Shown here piece after piece: positions 16,002-24,876 of a DNA stretch of 52,827 nucleotides. The stretch covers positions 1-52,827 of the forward strand of contig JAGGZW010000095.1 in NCBI GenBank assembly GCA_021161825.1, given 5' to 3'. How positions within the stretch are numbered: the first letter of the stretch is position 1; each line of letters starts with the position of its first letter. Under the pieces are notes generated by a model. The model did not search any database and had not been told where the DNA came from. It was given only the letters and a program-made list of their open reading frames with translations. Source of the stretch: Thermoproteales archaeon. Its GTDB lineage: Archaea > Thermoproteota > Thermoprotei > Thermofilales > B69-G16. The position numbers and the translations under genes were made by a program.

Positions 16002-16501
16002 CCAGTTTTCCGCTTAAGACTGTTTATGCCTTTTCTTGTTCTAACAGCAACCCCTCTTTTCATTTTTTCCATTTCTAAACCTGAAAGCACCGCGCGTCCA
16101 ACAGCTACTAATTCATCGTCAGGCGTTACTACGAAAACCTCATCACCAGATCTAATTCCTTCGTCAGCTTGAAGAACATGTTTTGAAAAAACGCTTCTCC
16201 CCTCGGCAATAAACGGAATTACCTCAGGCATTATCACTACTCTCATTGACGGCGGCGGCACTAAGGAGAGAAAAAGCTTCGCTCCCTCTAATGAAAACAA
16301 GAGAAAGCCATCTGAGGCTCGTATAGACGCTACCAGTTTCCCGTTGATATATAAGAACCTTACTCTTCCTGTTTTTTCCGATCTTTCAATGAGTATATCT
16401 CCATGATTGAGAATTTTAACTGCTTTTGGATGATACTGATATGCTAGTAAAGCTTTTAGTTCATTAATGTCAAACATTGATGGAACTCTCATATCTTTCA
16501 C
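15998..16501 (-). CDS. Stand-alone C-terminal half of archaeosine tRNA-guanine transglycosylase (C2 and PUA domains)
   Basis: 167 aa. The first half (LKALLAYQYHPKAVKIL, ERSEKTGRVRFLYINGKLVASIRASDGFLLFS...GAKLF) matches the C2 region of ArcTGT. The second half (VVIMPEVIPFIAEGRSVFSKHV..., DEVFVVTPDDELVAVGRAVLS, MKRGVAVRTRKG) is its PUA domain, which binds the tRNA acceptor stem. The catalytic barrel is absent. Some archaea have split ArcTGT into two genes, so a partner with the barrel is expected elsewhere. Alternatively it acts alone as an RNA-binding protein. Start and stop are intact, so it is not a truncation by frameshift. Confidence 0.78.
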   Translation of the reverse strand: MKDMRVPSMFDINELKALLAYQYHPKAVKILNHGDILIERSEKTGRVRFLYINGKLVASIRASDGFLLFSLEGAKLFLSLVPPPSMRVVIMPEVIPFIAEGRSVFSKHVLQADEGIRSGDEVFVVTPDDELVAVGRAVLSGLEMEKMKRGVAVRTRKGINSLKRKTG

Positions 16502-16619
16502 AGGTTCTTTATATAGTTTATGGCTTAAAATTTGTAACTATTCATGCCCTATCCGAAAACAACATAAATATGATATTAGCGTAAATAATCATTAGGATCA
16601 TTAATAGAGAATGGTCATT

Positions 16620-17132
16620 ATGAAATGTGAAATCTGTGGTGCTGATATTCGTGCAAAGGGATATAAGGTCTACATTGATAGAGCAGAGCTTATAGTCTGT
16701 GAAAAATGTGCTAAACGCTATGGAACATCTATTAAAGAGATAAGTGCAAAACCTCTGCTTCCATCTAAAACTATAAGCTATAGGAAGCCTCTGCCTAGAA
16801 AACGTAAGTCTAAGTTCATGCTTAGAGAAATGAAGTATAGTATTGTAGAAGATTACGCTGAGCTAATAAAAAACACGAGAATAAAGCAAGGCTTAACTCG
16901 AAGCCTCTTAGCAAGCATGGTAGGCGAGAAAGAATCAACTATAAGGCGAATAGAAGACCGGCTGCTTGAGCCCACTCTAGATTTAGCTCGTCGTTTGGAA
17001 AGAGTACTAAAGATAAGTTTAATTACAGAAGAAATCGACTATAACATGTTAGAAAACACTCCTGAAGAAAGATATGATCTCACTTTAGGAGATGTAGTCG
17101 TGTTTAAAAAAAGAAAAGAAGAAAAGCCATGA
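16620..17132 (+). CDS. mbf1: Multiprotein bridging factor 1 (MBF1)
   Basis: 170 aa. An N-terminal zinc ribbon (CEICGADIRAKGYKVYI...CEKC) and a Cro-type HTH (IKNTRIKQGLTRSLLASMVGEKESTIRRIED) are the archaeal MBF1 architecture. In archaea it binds the small ribosomal subunit, in eukaryotes it bridges activators and TBP. An ATG three codons earlier (16611) is also possible; the inner one gives the typical MKCEICG start. Its stop overlaps the start of hflX by 4 nt. Confidence 0.92.
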   Translation: MKCEICGADIRAKGYKVYIDRAELIVCEKCAKRYGTSIKEISAKPLLPSKTISYRKPLPRKRKSKFMLREMKYSIVEDYAELIKNTRIKQGLTRSLLASMVGEKESTIRRIEDRLLEPTLDLARRLERVLKISLITEEIDYNMLENTPEERYDLTLGDVVVFKKRKEEKP

Positions 17133-18421
17133 AACTTTCCACGAAAGTTGCAATAGTCCAGCGTAGATTACGCAGGGAAAGAAATCTACTTTTTGAGCTA
17201 AAAGAGTTAGCAAAAGCAGCTGGCTATGACGTTGTTCTAGAGCTGGAACAAGTTCGTAAACCGGATTCAAGATATCAGATAGGATATGGAAAAGCGAAGG
17301 AGCTTGCAGAGCTTGTAAAAGAAAAGGATATCGAGAAAGTAATATTTTTCAACGAACTTAAGCCCGTTCAAATCCACAACTTATCAAAGCTATTAGGCGT
17401 AGATGTTATTGACAGAATAACGTTAATACTTGAAATTTTCGCAAGAAGAGCTGGTAGTAAGGAAGCTAAGCTACAAATAGAGCTGGCAATGCTCAAAAAA
17501 CAACTTTCATATCTAAAAGAACAATTACATTTGGCTAAACTAGGCGAACTGCCAGGCTACTTAGGAGGCGGCGAGCATATTATAGATTCCTATAGAGAGC
17601 ATGTAGCTAGACGTATCACTAAAATAAAAAGGGAATTAGAGAAAATAAGAGCTCGAAAAAATATTTACTGGAGACGGCGAAGCCTTGCAGAAGTGCCAAC
17701 AATCGTTCTAACTGGTTATACTGGTGCGGGGAAAACCACACTATTTGAAGCACTAACAGGAGAAAAGGGATATGTTGACGGAAAGCCCTTTGCAACTCTA
17801 TCAACAACGTCACGTAGAATAACGATAAAAGGTAAAACATTAATAGTATCTGATACCATCGGATTTATCGACTCTTTACCGCCAATACTCGTAGAAGCTT
17901 TTTATACCACGCTCGCAGAAATTGCCTATTCGGATTTAGTACTTTTAGTAGTAGATATTAGCGAGCCTTGCGGTGAAATAAAGCGCAAAGTTCAGGCGAG
18001 CCTCGAGGCACTGCGCCACGTAGGAGTATTCGAAGACAATATAATTGCCGTTCTGAATAAAATAGACCTAGTAAACAACGGTTTAGAGGAAAAGATAGAA
18101 ATTGTGAAAGAATATGTAGATGAATTCGTCTTAGTGTCGGCCAAAGAAAGAAATGGCCTAGAAATTCTATACGATAAAATTTACGCAAAAACAAGGAAGT
18201 ATCAGCATTTACAATTAATGATCAATATGAACCTGTTAAAGAAAATCTGGAAAATCCTTAGAAAAACTAAAATACTAAGTTTTCAAATTTCAGACTCTAC
18301 AGCTATTTTGAAGATTGAGATAGAACGGTCGGATTTGAAAAATCTACTTTATCAATTGAGGGAATTAGATGGAAACATCAAAATTAAGCCCATCAACACT
18401 AGTGTTAAGGTTAGGGCATAG
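17129..18421 (+). CDS. hflX: HflX-family ribosome-associated GTPase
   Basis: 430 aa. An N-terminal HflX domain ([14 protein letters not shown]..., [28 protein letters not shown]) and coiled coil are followed by a TRAFAC GTPase with G1 GYTGAGKTT (about 193-201), G3 DTIGF, and G4 NKID. Members bind the large ribosomal subunit and split stalled ribosomes in bacteria. Overlaps mbf1 by 4 nt and trm56 by 53 nt, forming an mbf1-hflX-trm56-tfe operon. Confidence 0.95.
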   Translation: MKLSTKVAIVQRRLRRERNLLFELKELAKAAGYDVVLELEQVRKPDSRYQIGYGKAKELAELVKEKDIEKVIFFNELKPVQIHNLSKLLGVDVIDRITLILEIFARRAGSKEAKLQIELAMLKKQLSYLKEQLHLAKLGELPGYLGGGEHIIDSYREHVARRITKIKRELEKIRARKNIYWRRRSLAEVPTIVLTGYTGAGKTTLFEALTGEKGYVDGKPFATLSTTSRRITIKGKTLIVSDTIGFIDSLPPILVEAFYTTLAEIAYSDLVLLVVDISEPCGEIKRKVQASLEALRHVGVFEDNIIAVLNKIDLVNNGLEEKIEIVKEYVDEFVLVSAKERNGLEILYDKIYAKTRKYQHLQLMINMNLLKKIWKILRKTKILSFQISDSTAILKIEIERSDLKNLLYQLRELDGNIKIKPINTSVKVRA

Positions 18422-18941
18422 AAAAGAGAGAGATAAGAGAGCCACAACGCATGCTGCTTTAGTTGCTCGAGCCTTTGGCGCCGATGGAATAGTATTTGTA
18501 GGCGATGTTGAGAAGACAATTATAGAAAAAATAAACGACGTTGTTAAGCGATGGGGTGGTCCATTCAGCATAAGTGTAGTGAATTCTTACAAAAAAATTA
18601 TAGAGCAATGGAAAAAAAGCGGAGGTATAGTTGTCCATTTAACAATGTATGGCGAACATATTACAGAGAGTAACGTAATGCAGCGTATTAAAAGAGAAGA
18701 GAAAAAAATACTGATTATTATAGGGGCTGAAAAAGTTCCGCGTATAATATACGAGTTAGCTGATTATAATGTTGCCATAGGCAATCAACCTCACAGCGAA
18801 ATAGCAGCACTAGCCGTATTTCTAGATCATTTATATGAGGGTAGGGAGTTAAGTAAAGAATTTTATAATGCCAAAATAAGAATAATACCTAGTAGTAGAG
18901 GAAAGAAAGTAGTTAAGGTAGAAGCTAATGATTGCGGATGA
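18369..18941 (+). CDS. trm56: tRNA (cytidine(56)-2'-O)-methyltransferase Trm56
   Basis: 190 aa, SPOUT-class methyltransferase. Near the N-terminus the family hallmark [28 protein letters not shown] is visible in parts (LRLGHR, RDKR, TTHA), and the knotted C-terminal region has [19 protein letters not shown] and [19 protein letters not shown]. It methylates C56 in the T-loop of tRNAs. The start is supported by GAGGG 7 nt upstream of the ATG, although it overlaps hflX by 53 nt. Confidence 0.93.
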   Translation: METSKLSPSTLVLRLGHRKERDKRATTHAALVARAFGADGIVFVGDVEKTIIEKINDVVKRWGGPFSISVVNSYKKIIEQWKKSGGIVVHLTMYGEHITESNVMQRIKREEKKILIIIGAEKVPRIIYELADYNVAIGNQPHSEIAALAVFLDHLYEGRELSKEFYNAKIRIIPSSRGKKVVKVEANDCG

Positions 18942-19467
18942 AGAGTTATTAAAGCAGCTTGCAGAGAATATCTACGGTCCGGTCGCAGGCAAGATTATAG
19001 AATTGCTTATAAAAAAAGGTGAAGCTACTGACGAAGAAATAGCAAAATATACCGACATTGGTATCAATGATGCGAGGAGACTGCTTAATTTCCTTTTTGA
19101 AGCCAATCTTGTTAAATACAGACGAATTAGAGATGAAAAGATAGGGTGGTTTACCTATTTTTGGAGGATAACTGACGATCCTATAGATAAAGTTATTCAT
19201 CATAGAGTAATAAAGGTGATCGAGAAACTAAGGAAAAGGTTGGAATACGAAACTTCTTCAACGTTCTATATATGCCCTCATTGTCGTAGAAGATATACGT
19301 TCGAAGAAGCTACCGAAAATATGTTCCAATGTTTCGAGTGTAACAAAGTCTTAGAGCCCTATGACAATTCAAAAATAATAGAGAAACTAAAGAAAAACTA
19401 TGAAAAATTGAAAGAGGCTGGAGAGAACTTCCTCGTACCTTTCAAACTAACTGAAAATATGGAATAA
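18928..19467 (+). CDS. tfe: Transcription factor E (TFE alpha)
   Basis: 179 aa. N-terminal extended winged helix ([22 protein letters not shown]...[16 protein letters not shown]) and C-terminal zinc ribbon ([14 protein letters not shown]...CFEC), then a charged coiled helix. TFE helps open promoter DNA with TBP, TFB and RNA polymerase. Overlaps trm56 by 14 nt. Last gene of the operon before the tRNA-Val spacer. Confidence 0.95.
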   Translation: MIADEELLKQLAENIYGPVAGKIIELLIKKGEATDEEIAKYTDIGINDARRLLNFLFEANLVKYRRIRDEKIGWFTYFWRITDDPIDKVIHHRVIKVIEKLRKRLEYETSSTFYICPHCRRRYTFEEATENMFQCFECNKVLEPYDNSKIIEKLKKNYEKLKEAGENFLVPFKLTENME

Positions 19468-19650
19468 TGTTTTTACTTATAATAATTTTAATGCTAATTC
19501 TTAAGCTCGGTTTTAATTCTATAAGTAATATCATTTTATCTCAGTAAACGATACTGACTGAAAACACCGAAATATCTACAATTAATGATCAATGTATCTA
19601 TAATTTTATGCATAACATAAAACAAGACCATAGCTTAACAACCCTACAGA

Positions 19651-19664
19651 AAAGCTTAAAAATG
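19651..19664 (+). promoter_or_regulatory. Putative tRNA-Val promoter
   Basis: AAAGCTTAAAAATG, about 30-40 nt upstream of the tRNA 5' end, is the best BRE/TATA-like element in the 19468-19690 spacer, which otherwise shows no gene. Confidence 0.5.
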
Positions 19665-19690
19665 AAAATTATAATTCAACATCTGTTTAA

Positions 19691-19791
19691 GGGCCCGTCG
19701 TCTAGAGGTTAGGATATCGCCCTTACGAGGCGGGGGAATAGCCTTGCAATAAGGCTATACCGACTCCCGGGTTCAAATCCCGGCGGGCCCA
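19691..19791 (+). tRNA. tRNA-Val(TAC) with a 28-nt non-canonical intron
   Basis: Acceptor arms GGGCCCG and CGGGCCC, anticodon arm TCGCC-CTTACGA-GGCGG (anticodon TAC at 19724-19726), T arm CCGGG-TTCAAAT-CCCGG and discriminator A. The full gene is 101 nt while the cloverleaf accounts for 73, so 28 nt are extra. They lie between the anticodon stem and the T stem, where a class I tRNA has a 5-nt variable loop, and fold into an 8-bp hairpin (ATAGCCTT/AAGGCTAT). No 3' CCA is encoded. A long variable arm (Leu/Ser/Tyr type) is the alternative, but the anticodon is valine. Confidence 0.88.
19734..19761 (+). other. Intron of tRNA-Val, in the variable-loop region
   Basis: Placed so that the spliced tRNA keeps stem GGCGG, a 5-nt variable loop GACTC and the T stem. 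The interior ATAGCCTT-GCAAT-AAGGCTAT forms a strong hairpin. The exact splice points are ambiguous by a few nt because flanking bases are G or C runs. Confidence 0.6.
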
Positions 19792-19895
19792 TTAATCAAT
19801 ATTATTATAGGATTCTATCTAATTTTTCGATTGAGATTATAATTTTCGAAGAGAAATATTTTTATTATACACATTGAATCTGATTCCAGAGTGCT

Positions 19896-20147
19896 ATGAC
19901 TAGCGTGAAGGTATTTCGTATTAAAGGTTTAATGCGCCACAGATTGTTTACCGAAAAATTTACCATGGAAGTTCCAGCAATTAAAAAGGAACACGCTATA
20001 GAATATGTCTACTCAGTGCTGGGATCAAGACACAAACTTACTCGTAAAAAAATTGTAATAACAGATGTACAAGAGATCGAGCCCGAAGCTGCCACAAAAC
20101 CCGAAGTAGTAGAATTATTAAAAACCAATAAAATAGTGGTAATTTAG
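19896..20147 (+). CDS. rpl18a: Ribosomal protein L18a/LX (eL20)
   Basis: 83 aa, short archaeal LX form. Visible FRIKGLM.....FTMEVPAIKKEHAIEYVYSVLGS and KKIVITDVQEI are typical. TATA (AATATTTTTATTAT) about 35 nt upstream. Followed in 10 nt by prefoldin alpha and then ftsY, the conserved archaeal order; L39e, L31e and aIF6, usually just upstream, are instead near 38.4-39.5 kb. Confidence 0.9.
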   Translation: MTSVKVFRIKGLMRHRLFTEKFTMEVPAIKKEHAIEYVYSVLGSRHKLTRKKIVITDVQEIEPEAATKPEVVELLKTNKIVVI

Positions 20148-20157
20148 GTAGTTAAAA

Positions 20158-20589
20158 ATGGCTACAGAAGTTAATGATGAAAAACAATTACAACAAGCCT
20201 ATGCTGAATACATGTTCCTTAAACAGCTACTTGATGCTACCAATCAAAACATCGCACTCCTTAACAATTTAATCGCCGAAACACGCACAGCTCAAGAAAT
20301 TATAGAGGAAATAAAAACAATACCAGATTCTAAGGTTTTGATAGTACCGCTAAATTCTTCAATCCTTTTAAGAGTAAAATTCAAGCAAGAGAATAAAGTT
20401 TTAATCAGTGTTGGAAGTAATGTTGTTGTAGAAAAAAATTACGATGAAGCCTTAAAGTATCTTCAAGAAAGAGAGAATAAGCTAAAAATCGAGCTTGAAA
20501 AAACAAGTAGAAATTTAGCACAAATAAGCGAAAGAATTAGACAATTAGAAATAATCTTACGGGAGCTTCTAAAAAGGGTCGAGAAATAG
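20158..20589 (+). CDS. pfdA: Prefoldin alpha subunit
   Basis: 143 aa: N-terminal coiled coil, central beta-hairpins (DSKVLIVPLNSSILLRVKF, KVLISVGSNVVVEKNY) and C-terminal coiled coil, the alpha-class prefoldin layout with two hairpins. It delivers unfolded protein to the thermosome encoded at 44760. Its stop overlaps the ftsY start by 1 nt. Confidence 0.93.
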   Translation: MATEVNDEKQLQQAYAEYMFLKQLLDATNQNIALLNNLIAETRTAQEIIEEIKTIPDSKVLIVPLNSSILLRVKFKQENKVLISVGSNVVVEKNYDEALKYLQERENKLKIELEKTSRNLAQISERIRQLEIILRELLKRVEK

Positions 20590-21497
20590 TGTTTGAAAAA
20601 TTGAAGGCCACATTATCAAAGTTAGTTGAAACTTTGTCTACTAGGAAATTAAGCGAAAAAGAGTTAGATTCCTTGTGTTTTGAGGTGATTTTATCCTTAT
20701 CAGATTGCGATGTAGCACTAGCTGCTGCAGAATATATTGCCGATGAGCTGAAAAAAAGGTTATCAGGAGAAAGAATAGGCCTTTTCGAAGATAAACGCCA
20801 ACTAGTGAAAAAATATTTAAAAGAAATATTGTTGCAAATGCTCCAAACAGAGTGCGAAATAGATCTTTTGAAAATAGCTGAAGAAAGAAAAAAAGAAAGA
20901 CACCCATTAGTAATTCTTTTCGTTGGGCCTAATGGTCACGGAAAAACAACTACAATCGCAAAAATAGCTCGCTTATTTTTAAAAAAAGGTTTTTCGGTTG
21001 TAATAGCTGCCGCAGATACTTTCAGAGCAGGCGCGATAGAACAATTAGAAACTCATGGAAAGAAATTGGGCGTTAGGGTTATAAAACACTGTTATGGCGC
21101 CGATCCCGCAGCTGTAGCATATGACGCTGTACAACATGCTAAAAGTAAAGGAATAAACGTTGTGTTGATAGATACGGCTGGACGTTTGCAAACAGACAAG
21201 GATTTAATGGATGAAATGAGAAAAATTGCTAGAGTAGTATCACCAGATTTAAAGATTTTTGTTGGAGATGCACTAACAGGCAATGACGCTCTTGATCAAG
21301 CATTAAAATTCGATCAAGCTATTGGCATAGACGCCAGCATATTAACTAAAGCCGATGCCGATATAAAGGGTGGTGCGGCTATTTCTGTAATATATGCTAC
21401 TAGGAAACCCATATTATTCCTAGGGACAGGACAAACCTACGATGATTTACAGAAATTTTCGGCTGATTGGCTTCTGCAGAAAATATTAGAAAAATGA
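20589..21497 (+). CDS. ftsY: Signal recognition particle receptor FtsY
   Basis: 302 aa, GTG start sharing one base with the pfdA stop. N domain followed by the SRP-type GTPase: G1 GPNGHGKTTTIAKIA, DTFRAGAIEQLE, G3 DTAGRLQTD, TKADAD and the closing GTGQTYDDL. It docks ribosome-SRP complexes at the membrane for SecYE, whose E subunit is at 7081. It lacks the long acidic N-terminal domain of bacterial FtsY, usual for archaea. Confidence 0.96.
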   Translation: MFEKLKATLSKLVETLSTRKLSEKELDSLCFEVILSLSDCDVALAAAEYIADELKKRLSGERIGLFEDKRQLVKKYLKEILLQMLQTECEIDLLKIAEERKKERHPLVILFVGPNGHGKTTTIAKIARLFLKKGFSVVIAAADTFRAGAIEQLETHGKKLGVRVIKHCYGADPAAVAYDAVQHAKSKGINVVLIDTAGRLQTDKDLMDEMRKIARVVSPDLKIFVGDALTGNDALDQALKFDQAIGIDASILTKADADIKGGAAISVIYATRKPILFLGTGQTYDDLQKFSADWLLQKILEK

Positions 21498-21621
21498 GTG
21501 GAAATCCATAAGTTAGTCATAAAATTTTTATAAAAACGAGAACTAGCATTAACTATTCTGGGAATTCTAACATAGCGGAAACTTTTTAAACTTCAATTAC
21601 TCAACATTATGCGCGATAAAT

Positions 21622-21834
21622 ATGATAATCCCTATTCGATGCTTTACCTGTGGTGCTTTAATTGGAGACAAATGGCTCGAATTTTCACAAAAAGTTGCAA
21701 GAGGCAAGTCTCCAGGCGAGGTTCTCGACGAATTAAATATAAAGAGATACTGCTGTAGAAGAATGTTTTTATCCCATGTCGAATTAATAGATGAAATTCT
21801 CAAATACGAAGAAAAGCACGTCGAAAAAAAGTGA
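21622..21834 (+). CDS. rpoN: DNA-directed RNA polymerase subunit N (Rpo10)
   Basis: 70 aa with the zinc-binding CFTCG (residues 7-11) and CCRRM motif (about 45-49) of RPB10 homologues; [11 protein letters not shown] is the standard start. It anchors the assembly platform with subunits D and L. TATA (CTTTTTAAACTTC) about 35 nt upstream. It is convergent with rps9, whereas in most archaea rpoN lies downstream of rps9 on the same strand. Confidence 0.95.
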   Translation: MIIPIRCFTCGALIGDKWLEFSQKVARGKSPGEVLDELNIKRYCCRRMFLSHVELIDEILKYEEKHVEKK

Positions 21835-21841
21835 TGATCGC

Positions 21842-22243
21842 TTATCGATAACTTTTCTGACGCTTTGCCCTAGCAGACCTGCCTCTTGGTTTTTTAGGCT
21901 CCGCCTGTCTTGGGTCTTCAACCAGCAAGTTACGGTCATATTCGTAGTAAAGTTGTTTGAGCTCTTCGGATTCAGTCCACTTTACTAAAGCCCTAGCTAT
22001 AGCTGTCCTTATGGCAGAAGCTTGTCCCATCACTCCTCCACCATGGGCTGTAGCTATAATATCAATGCTATTAATTATTTTTTCGCCAGCAATAAATATA
22101 GGCTCATAGATTTTCATCCTAACAAGCTCTGGTTCTAATATTTCCAATGGAACACCGTTAATGAAAACCCGTCCCTTACCAGACTTCACTATTACTCTCG
22201 CTCTTGCAGTCTTACGTCTGGCACTTGTTAATATTATTTTCAT
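21842..22243 (-). CDS. rps9: Ribosomal protein S9 (uS9)
   Basis: 133 aa with TSARRKTARARVIVKSGKG near the start, AHGGGVMGQASAIRTAIARAL, and the C-terminal EPKKPRGRSARAKRQKSYR tail that reaches the P-site tRNA. Start overlaps the rpl13 stop by 4 nt. Last gene of the rpoH-to-S9 supercluster. Confidence 0.96.
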   Translation of the reverse strand: MKIILTSARRKTARARVIVKSGKGRVFINGVPLEILEPELVRMKIYEPIFIAGEKIINSIDIIATAHGGGVMGQASAIRTAIARALVKWTESEELKQLYYEYDRNLLVEDPRQAEPKKPRGRSARAKRQKSYR

Positions 22244-22686
22244 AGCTTACCCCCCAAGCGCACATATAACTCTCCCAGGGTTATAAAAGGAACATTTTCA
22301 TTTTTTCTCATCGCCTCTTTAATGGATATCGCCTCTTTCACATTTACATTATCTGGAACACCTATGTAAACTTTCAATCTCTTATATGCCATACGCCCTT
22401 TAGGTTTTTTGTGAGGCAACATGCCACGAACCATTCTTTTTAGCACTCTATCAGGCCGTCGCGGTATTTTAGGTCCTCTTTTTTCAGGATTAAAATGAGT
22501 CCTCCATTCGTTTATCTTTTTCATATACATATTTACTATTCTTTGAGGCTTGCCGGTTATGATAGCTTTTTCAGCGTTTATTATTACAACATTCTCCCCA
22601 TTTAGTAATTTCTTTGCCACTATGCTAGCTAATCTTCCAGCAACCAAGCCTTCAGCATTAACTACTATAAGTTTTTCCTCACTCAT
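22240..22686 (-). CDS. rpl13: Ribosomal protein L13 (uL13)
   Basis: 148 aa. Visible VVNAEGLVAGRLASIVAKKLL at the N-terminus and MVRGMLPHKKPKGRMAYKRLK mid-protein, which are the family signature. Between L18e and S9 as in other archaea. Confidence 0.95.
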   Translation of the reverse strand: MSEEKLIVVNAEGLVAGRLASIVAKKLLNGENVVIINAEKAIITGKPQRIVNMYMKKINEWRTHFNPEKRGPKIPRRPDRVLKRMVRGMLPHKKPKGRMAYKRLKVYIGVPDNVNVKEAISIKEAMRKNENVPFITLGELYVRLGGKL

Positions 22687-22696
22687 GCAAAATCCC

Positions 22697-23056
22697 CTAT
22701 GTAATTATTTTTACATTACTACCTCTAGGAAATTTTTCAAGTAATTCTTCAATAGTAATACATTTTCCTTTTTTTGATATTTTCTCGTAAGCTTTCTGAG
22801 AAAATTGCCACGCCGCGACTATTACTTCGTGATCCAATGTGCCAGCTCCCAAAACCTTGCCTGGCACAATAACTATTTCTCCATTTCCAGTATACTTATT
22901 AATCTTACTTAAGTTAACTGCAATCCTCTGTCTTCTGGGTTTTGCCAGCAATTCTGCGACACGATACCATATTCTTGCATTGTTTTCTCTAGCTTTCTTT
23001 CTCAGCTTTGTAATGAGTAACCTTAGGTGAATATTTGTAGGTCCTGTCCGCTTCAT
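22697..23056 (-). CDS. rpl18e: Ribosomal protein L18e (eL18)
   Basis: 119 aa starting MKRTGPTNIHLRLLI. The frame opens 18 nt earlier at 23074, but a GGAGG sits 7 nt before the ATG at 23056, which decides the start. The VPGKVLGAGTLDHEVIVAAWQFS segment is typical of the family. Confidence 0.94.
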   Translation of the reverse strand: MKRTGPTNIHLRLLITKLRKKARENNARIWYRVAELLAKPRRQRIAVNLSKINKYTGNGEIVIVPGKVLGAGTLDHEVIVAAWQFSQKAYEKISKKGKCITIEELLEKFPRGSNVKIIT

Positions 23057-23090
23057 ATTTAATCCTCCAGCCATATACTAATACCAGTTT

Positions 23091-23915
23091 TTAAGTTTTC
23101 TCCTTTATTAATTCTCTTACAGATTTCTTGAATTCTCTAGCTTTCATAGCTAGAATATCAAAACCAGCCAGCACGACTTCCTCAAAGGTCAACGCTCCCG
23201 TTGTTTCTATGTTGAATATAATAGTTGTCTCATCTCCCTTAACAAGCAAAGCATTTGTAGAACATACTTCAACGCATGCATTACATAAAGAACAATTCAT
23301 AGGTTTTTTCACAATGACTTTATTACCTGTTAGGTCAAAAACATCCTTTGGACACACATCTATACATTTCATGCAGTTATCACATTTTTCATATATAATT
23401 TCAACCATTGGCATATATTTATAAGCCGCAACCGAAACAGGCTGCCATTTTGCATGCTCTCTTCCGCATCCAAGCCGTGCAAAAGCTTCTAAGATTATAC
23501 GCTGTCCCTTCGCTAACTTTACAATGGGAATAGAATCCGAAACAGGTACGACGTGAGGATCTTCGCTTTTTAAATGACCGGAAAATACGGTTACATTCTC
23601 ATCAAGAGCTTCTATTTCAAGTATTAGACTAACAGTTTTTTTGATTGCACTCTCTCTATCCTCGATATACTCTTCTACTAGGTCAAAATCAGTCTTTAAA
23701 GGTATAAGACCGATCCTATGTGCTAAAATCTCGTCGAATAATGCGGATGTATTTTCTAGAATTACAACTTCATCAACGGCCATTGTTGGAACTTCGGCCA
23801 ATAACGCTCTCCGAAAAGCGTTTGCAATAGCGGGATTTATACCGCTAACTTTAAACTTTCCAGAATACTTATCTGCTTCAATAATTTCGACCTTAATATC
23901 CTGCACTAGAAACAC
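23091..23915 (-). CDS. rpoD: DNA-directed RNA polymerase subunit D (Rpo3) with two Fe-S cluster motifs
   Basis: 274 aa, RPB3/alpha-like. Dimerisation domain (NPAIANAFRRALLAEVPTMAVDEV) is interrupted by a ferredoxin-like insert with two complete four-cysteine sets: Cys178, 181, 184, 188 and Cys208, 211, 214, 218, predicting two [4Fe-4S] clusters as in Sulfolobus-type subunits (some archaea have one or none). The reading frame begins with GTG at 23915 just after the rps12 stop; a second GTG at 23906 with GGTG upstream is also possible. Confidence 0.95.
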   Translation of the reverse strand: MFLVQDIKVEIIEADKYSGKFKVSGINPAIANAFRRALLAEVPTMAVDEVVILENTSALFDEILAHRIGLIPLKTDFDLVEEYIEDRESAIKKTVSLILEIEALDENVTVFSGHLKSEDPHVVPVSDSIPIVKLAKGQRIILEAFARLGCGREHAKWQPVSVAAYKYMPMVEIIYEKCDNCMKCIDVCPKDVFDLTGNKVIVKKPMNCSLCNACVEVCSTNALLVKGDETTIIFNIETTGALTFEEVVLAGFDILAMKAREFKKSVRELIKEKT

Positions 23916-23918
23916 CGC

Positions 23919-24362
23919 TTAGCGTGTCGGTTTTTGCTTACGTCCTCTCAAAAGTTCAATTAACGAAACTCCGTTCACCTTAATGACCTTGAAGCGTACA
24001 CCGGGAAGATCGCCATATGCTCTTCCTTCAGGACCTCCAATTCTTTCTATTATTACTTCATCATGTTCGTTAACGAAATTCAATGAACCATCGCCTGGAA
24101 GAAAAGCTGTAACTTGTTTGCCGTTTTTGATAAGTTGTACTCGGACACATTTTCTTACTGCGCTGTTTGGTTGCCGGCTCTCGATACCTACTTTTTCAAT
24201 TACGATACCTCGGGCCATTGGAGCTCCTTCTAGTGGATCGACTTTCTTAACTAGATTTAATGCTCTTCTTTTATAGTGAATATCTGACCATCTGAACTTC
24301 TGTCTTTTCCTTTTAAGATTTCTTGCGGCATAGAGTCCTTTAGGGGATTTAGATCCTGCCAT
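23919..24362 (-). CDS. rps12: Ribosomal protein S12 (uS12)
   Basis: 147 aa with the conserved [20 protein letters not shown] and [18 protein letters not shown] segments at the decoding centre. Follows nusA; in most archaea S7 comes next, but here rpoD follows after 3 nt and S7 is at 36714. Confidence 0.97.
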   Translation of the reverse strand: MAGSKSPKGLYAARNLKRKRQKFRWSDIHYKRRALNLVKKVDPLEGAPMARGIVIEKVGIESRQPNSAVRKCVRVQLIKNGKQVTAFLPGDGSLNFVNEHDEVIIERIGGPEGRAYGDLPGVRFKVIKVNGVSLIELLRGRKQKPTR

Positions 24363-24431
24363 TTATTTACACCTTTCCTTTCAAACAATTATTAACATTT
24401 AAATTTTCCGTTGCAATTGTACGATGATATT

Positions 24432-24875
24432 TTATTCTAAAGTCACCCAGTCTATATCAAAATATCTCTTAGCTAATAGCCTCGCTCTTTTAATATTCTT
24501 CCCGTCTTTACCTATTGCCAAACCTTTTTCCTGAGCGGGGACAGATACTACTGCAATTTTTCTATTGTTAGCATCCTTTTTTAAACGTACTGATATTACG
24601 CGAGCTGGAAATAAACTGTTTTTTATCAGATCTTCCATGGTTTCAGCGTATTCCACAATTTCGACATTTTTACCAAGGATTTTTTGAAGACGCCGTATAT
24701 TTATTCCATTTCTACCCACTGCTATTCCAACCTGTCCTTTTTTAACAAGAAAAATTATGCGGTTGTATTCTTCATCTATTACGCAATCTAGTGACGTTAC
24801 TCCTGTTAGGCTTTCTAACAGATAAATATATTTCATTTCGACGTCAGTGAGTTTTATTGGGATGCTTTCTCCCAT
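24432..24875 (-). CDS. nusA: Archaeal NusA (two KH domains)
   Basis: 147 aa. Two KH domains with the loops GQVGIAVGRNGINIRRLQK and EKGLAIGKDGKNIKRARLL. Archaeal NusA lacks the bacterial N-terminal and S1 domains. GTG at 24884 is in frame, but the ATG at 24875 has GGTGA 5 nt upstream and starts just after the L30e stop. Confidence 0.94.
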   Translation of the reverse strand: MGESIPIKLTDVEMKYIYLLESLTGVTSLDCVIDEEYNRIIFLVKKGQVGIAVGRNGINIRRLQKILGKNVEIVEYAETMEDLIKNSLFPARVISVRLKKDANNRKIAVVSVPAQEKGLAIGKDGKNIKRARLLAKRYFDIDWVTLE

Positions 24876-24876
24876 T

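Noticed and set aside
19734-19761. Long variable arm making this a Leu or Ser tRNA
   Set aside because: The anticodon loop CTTACGA gives TAC (Val), and removing the segment yields a standard 73-nt class I cloverleaf.
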